A stretch of 64,000 nt of DNA from Pseudomonas sp. CROZ-RG-20F-R04-15 (GTDB lineage Bacteria > Pseudomonadota > Gammaproteobacteria > Pseudomonadales > Pseudomonadaceae): assembly GCF_022662375.1 (NCBI RefSeq), contig NZ_JAKNQL010000002.1, positions 248,001 to 312,000 on the forward strand, written 5' to 3'. The notes under the pieces were generated by a model, which worked only from the letters and a program-made list of their open reading frames with translations, did no database searches and had not been told where the DNA came from. Below are positions 61,240 through 64,000 of the stretch, piece after piece. Both the position numbers and the translations under genes were made by a program. Positions within the stretch are counted from its first letter, which is position 1. Each line of letters opens with the position of its first letter.

Positions 61240-62130
61240 ATGTCCATATCTACATTCTCTGCTGCGCAGAATCAGGCGAGCACACTTTACCTGCCGCCCG
61301 GTACGTGGCTGACTGTACTCGATTGCCTGTGCGAGCATTTCCGCGCCATTAGCCGTGAGCAATGGCTGGATCGAATCGCCCGGGGGCGAGTGCTGGATGG
61401 TAATGGTCAGTCGATCCCGGTGGATTTGCCTTACAAGGAAGGCCTGCGAATTCATTATTTTCGCGAAGTGCCGGACGAGAAGCCGATCCCGGTGATCGAG
61501 TCGATCCTGTATGCCGACGAGCATCTGGTGGTGGCTGACAAACCACATTTTCTGCCCGTCACGCCTGCCGGCGAATACGTTGAGCAAACCTTGTTGCGCA
61601 GGCTGATTCGCCGCCTGGACAATCCCCACCTGGTGCCCTTGCACCGCATTGACCGGCATACAGCGGGACTGGTGATTTTCTCGGCCAACCCGCAAACCCG
61701 TTCGGCTTATCAGTCGCTGTTTCCGACGCGGCAGATCGACAAGCGCTATGAGGCCATCGCCCCGGCTCTACCTGATCTGAACTTCCCGCTGGTGCACAAG
61801 AGCCGTCTGGTGGATGGCGAACCGTTTTTCCGCATGCAGGAAGGCGAAGGTGCGAGCAATACCGAAACGGCGGTGCAGGTCCGGGAGAAAAACGGCGATC
61901 TGTGGCGCTATGGATTGTTTCCGGTGACCGGCAAGAAACATCAATTGCGCGTCCATATGACGGCGTTGGGAGCGAGCATCTGCAACGATCCGTTTTATCC
62001 GCATGTGTTGAAAGACATTGAAGACGACTATGCCAATCCGCTGAAGTTGCTGGCGCAAGGTCTGCGGTTTATCGACCCGGTGACCGGTGAAGTGCGCGAA
62101 TTCGAGAGCCGGATTACCCTGCAATGGTGA
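61240..62130 (+). CDS. RluA-family pseudouridine synthase
   Basis: A 296-residue protein. An S4-like region is at about 40-75 (ISREQWLDRIARGRVLDGNG), then the catalytic domain with LVVADKPHFLPV and the active Asp in PLHRIDRHTAGLVIF, plus GKKHQLRVHMTALG near the end. The RluA group modifies uridines in rRNA or tRNA. It differs from RluA, RluC and RluD in its longer N-terminus, and the target is uncertain. The preceding 70 bp contain a possible promoter; a bidirectional terminator follows. Confidence 0.92.
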   Translation: MSISTFSAAQNQASTLYLPPGTWLTVLDCLCEHFRAISREQWLDRIARGRVLDGNGQSIPVDLPYKEGLRIHYFREVPDEKPIPVIESILYADEHLVVADKPHFLPVTPAGEYVEQTLLRRLIRRLDNPHLVPLHRIDRHTAGLVIFSANPQTRSAYQSLFPTRQIDKRYEAIAPALPDLNFPLVHKSRLVDGEPFFRMQEGEGASNTETAVQVREKNGDLWRYGLFPVTGKKHQLRVHMTALGASICNDPFYPHVLKDIEDDYANPLKLLAQGLRFIDPVTGEVREFESRITLQW

Positions 62131-62158
62131 CGTAAAGTCACTTTTCGAGCGCCCATGA

Positions 62159-62186
62159 AAAAGCCCGCAATCAATGCGGGCTTTTC
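62159..62186. terminator. Bidirectional terminator
   Basis: AAGCCCGCA pairs with TGCGGGCTT around ATCAA, with A-run and T-run on both sides, between the pseudouridine synthase and the convergent lipoprotein gene. Confidence 0.9.
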
Positions 62187-62209
62187 TGTATCCGGTGCCG
62201 ACCCAGAGC

Positions 62210-62431
62210 TTACAGCTCTTTAACGGTACGAACCTGATCCTTGTTGATGCGGGTTTCTTTGCCGTCCAGCTGTTTGAACTCGTAGAAGCCCGAATCATCA
62301 TCGTATTTCGGGGTGTCGACGGCCTGGATTTCGCGACCGTCATTCAAGGTGATCACTGTTGGCGAGGAGCAACCGGCGAGGGTGGCAAGGCCCAGTGCGA
62401 GCATGAAAGTGGCGAGGGTCCGTTGAGTCAT
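62210..62431 (-). CDS. YgdI/YgdR-type lipoprotein
   Basis: A 73-residue lipoprotein: signal MTQRTLATFMLALGLATLAGC, lipid Cys21, then SPTVITLNDGREIQAVDTPKYDDDSGFYEF, a DUF903 SH3-like core. Family members are small stress-linked envelope lipoproteins of unknown function. The ATG at 62431 begins right at the signal sequence; longer frames add unrelated residues. Lies downstream of mobA with 77 bp between. Confidence 0.93.
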   Translation of the reverse strand: MTQRTLATFMLALGLATLAGCSSPTVITLNDGREIQAVDTPKYDDDSGFYEFKQLDGKETRINKDQVRTVKEL

Positions 62432-62508
62432 GGTGTGTCTCCGAATGGGAATTCTTTTGGTTACTGAGCTTGAGACGTATACAAGGCGTGAGAGTTCCTT
62501 GAATGGTG

Positions 62509-63111
62509 TCAGTCTGACACAGTGTTGTGCGAATTTAACAGTTCGGGGGTATTGAGGTTGGCCAGGCGCGGGTCGTTGTCCGGGCATTGCAGGGCAGTGG
62601 CACCGAGACTGCGCATGACGCGGCCGGGGCTGCGCTCACCGGCGTTCCAGGCATCTTCGAAGGCCGATAGAAGGGCCACCGGAATCACGCACAGCAACGG
62701 TTCCCAATGTTCGTCATGGCGCAACATTAAAGGTTTTTCAGGATTCAGATTGGCAGTCTCACGCATGCTTTGCAGCAGTGCTGCGTCAATGCGCGGCACA
62801 TCACAGGGCAAGACCAGCAGGTGCGTGTGGCGCGCCGCTTTCAGGCCGGCGCGAATGCCGGCCAATGGCCCTGGGAAATCGCTCTGGTCATCGACCACCA
62901 GTTGATCGGCGAAGGGTGCGTAACGCTCGCGATTGCGGTTGCAGGAAATGATCAGGTCGTCAGTCATTGCACGAACCTTGCGTTGCAAATGTGCAATCAA
63001 CGGCTCACCCAGCCACTTGACCAATCCTTTGTCCTGACCGCCCATGCGTTGGCCGCGTCCGCCTGCCAGGAGCAGAATGGAGCAGGGTGGCAATTGCGTA
63101 TTCAGGGGCAT
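62509..63111 (-). CDS. mobA: Molybdenum cofactor guanylyltransferase MobA
   Basis: A 200-residue nucleotidyltransferase: the N-terminal motif [18 protein letters not shown] binds GTP and Mg. [19 protein letters not shown] and [11 protein letters not shown] carry further active-site residues. It links GMP to molybdopterin, forming MGD for enzymes such as nitrate reductase and formate dehydrogenase. It is divergent from moaB, with about 80 bp between. Confidence 0.96.
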   Translation of the reverse strand: MPLNTQLPPCSILLLAGGRGQRMGGQDKGLVKWLGEPLIAHLQRKVRAMTDDLIISCNRNRERYAPFADQLVVDDQSDFPGPLAGIRAGLKAARHTHLLVLPCDVPRIDAALLQSMRETANLNPEKPLMLRHDEHWEPLLCVIPVALLSAFEDAWNAGERSPGRVMRSLGATALQCPDNDPRLANLNTPELLNSHNTVSD

Positions 63112-63192
63112 GGCAGCTCTCCAGAGAGGCGGCGAAAAAATGAGGCGCTGTGATATAACACCGGGCTGTTTCTCCTACAACTGGACGAGCCT

Positions 63193-63732
63193 ATGAAAGC
63201 CAAGGCTGATGTACCTTTCGTGCCGCTCAATATTGCGGTGCTGACAGTCAGTGATACCCGAACTTTGGAAACCGACACCTCAGGTCAGGTCTTTGTCGAC
63301 CGTTTGACGGCGGCTGGCCACCATCTGGCAGAGCGGGTCTTGCTCAAAGATGACCTCTACAAAATTCGTGCGCAAGTCGCCAACTGGATTGCCGACGATG
63401 TCGTGCAGGTGGTGCTGATCACCGGCGGTACCGGATTCACTGGCCGCGACAGCACACCCGAAGCGGTCACCTGCCTGCTCGACAAACAGGTCGACGGGTT
63501 TGGTGAGTTGTTCCGGCAGATCTCGGTGGCCGATATCGGCACTTCGACGGTGCAGTCCCGTGCTTTGGCCGGCCTGGCCAACGGCACGCTGGTTTGCTGC
63601 CTGCCGGGCTCGACCAATGCGGTGCGTACCGGCTGGGATGGCATTCTCGGTGAGCAGTTGGACGTTCGCCACCGCCCGTGCAATTTCGTCACCCATTTGA
63701 AGCAGGCGGCGCCTTGTGAATCCCGTGGGTAA
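63193..63732 (+). CDS. moaB: Molybdenum cofactor biosynthesis protein MoaB
   Basis: A 179-residue MoaB/Mog family protein. The molybdopterin-binding motif is ITGGTGFTGRDSTPEAV, and LPGSTNAVRTGWDGIL is the second signature. The family adenylates molybdopterin (Mog) or has a related role (MoaB). ATG 63193 begins MKAKADVPFVPLNIAVLTVSDTR. moeA starts before the moaB stop in another frame, so translation is linked. Confidence 0.95.
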   Translation: MKAKADVPFVPLNIAVLTVSDTRTLETDTSGQVFVDRLTAAGHHLAERVLLKDDLYKIRAQVANWIADDVVQVVLITGGTGFTGRDSTPEAVTCLLDKQVDGFGELFRQISVADIGTSTVQSRALAGLANGTLVCCLPGSTNAVRTGWDGILGEQLDVRHRPCNFVTHLKQAAPCESRG

Positions 63733-64000
63733 GCCGGGCAAGACGGGGGCACTGATGCCGGTCGAGGTGGCGCTGGCGCGTCTGCTCGAAATGGCTGAAG
63801 CCTCGGCAATTGTCGAGCATGAGTATTTGCCGCTGGCCCAGGTTCAGGGCCGGGTGCTGAGCGAGGACCTGATTTCGACGCTGGATCTGCCACCCTGGCC
63901 TAACAGCGCCATGGACGGTTATGCATTGAATCTGGCTGACTGGAATGGCCAACCGATGCCGGTCAGTCAGAAAGTATTTGCCGGTCAATCCCCCGAACCG
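63716..64000 (+). CDS. moeA: Molybdopterin molybdenumtransferase MoeA (partial)
   Basis: The first 95 codons are in the window; the gene continues to the right. LPLAQVQGRVLSEDL and LPPWPNSAMDGYAL are MoeA signatures, the latter part of the molybdate-insertion active site. The start is uncertain: GTG at 63716, GTG at 63725 or ATG at 63755 (MPVEVALARLLEM). The first gives an overlap of 17 bp with moaB. Together with mobA and moaB it forms a molybdenum cofactor cluster. Confidence 0.9.
   Translation, partial: MNPVGKPGKTGALMPVEVALARLLEMAEASAIVEHEYLPLAQVQGRVLSEDLISTLDLPPWPNSAMDGYALNLADWNGQPMPVSQKVFAGQSPEP

Overview
The window is chromosomal DNA of a fluorescent-group Pseudomonas. This is judged from protein content, GC-rich coding sequence, a REP/REPIN repeat family built on a GCGAGC..GCTCGC core, and gene order. 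From memory, much of it parallels the P. aeruginosa PA2820s-PA2858 segment: sagS, ospR, gpx, msrB, alaA-like, htpX, tpm, deaD, class II DAHP synthase, ohr/ohrR, efp/earP, oprI, L,D-transpeptidase, tesA and an ABC exporter. No rRNA, tRNA, CRISPR array, prophage or insertion sequence was seen.

Layout. Positions 1-9.5 kb carry a partial small membrane protein, a chemoreceptor, tatD, a lytic transglycosylase, DoxX, a short gene behind a promoter and a foldable leader, greB, and an ABC ATPase/permease pair divergent from tesA. Positions 9990-13624 form a compact low-GC island inserted in the 3' end of tesA. It carries a His-Xaa-Ser (hxs) RiPP operon: precursor hxsA, hxsD, and radical SAM proteins hxsB and hxsC. 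The last 124 bp shared by both tesA ends are duplicated exactly, so the upstream tesA keeps a full reading frame and a displaced 3' remnant lies beyond the island.

Positions 13.7-24.9 kb hold a small Cys-containing protein, an L,D-transpeptidase and the lipoprotein OprI, a class I DAHP synthase, a PilZ protein, a thioredoxin/ketopantoate-reductase pair, a 5'-nucleotidase, a universal stress protein, cysB, a Gre-family factor and the EarP/EF-P pair. Positions 25-37.7 kb hold Ohr/OhrR, two LysR regulators, a TauE/SafE transporter, a YcaQ-type protein, a class II DAHP synthase, a spermidine-synthase-like protein, an enoyl-CoA hydratase, the DEAD-box helicase deaD with a long structured leader, a DODA-type dioxygenase and tpm.

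Positions 37.8-45.8 kb are a stress and repair block: HtpX, AlaA-like aminotransferase, MsrB, Gpx with its thiol MarR regulator OspR, a SagS-like hybrid kinase, an AAA+ protein and free-methionine sulfoxide reductase. Positions 45.8-56 kb are signalling-rich: response regulator, BvgS/EvgS-like hybrid kinase and HD-GYP protein in one probable operon, then a dNTPase and an EAL protein. The right end has a YqjD/YqjE-type operon, an ammonium transporter, a Kef-type antiporter, a glutaredoxin-like protein, a small gene under a perfect LexA box, an RluA-family pseudouridine synthase, a lipoprotein, and mobA/moaB/moeA of molybdenum cofactor synthesis.

The most interesting element is the hxs RiPP cassette in tesA. 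The family is known from comparative genomics as a radical SAM peptide-modification system, but its product is unknown to me. Here it forms a 3.5-kb unit with no integrase, exporter or protease.
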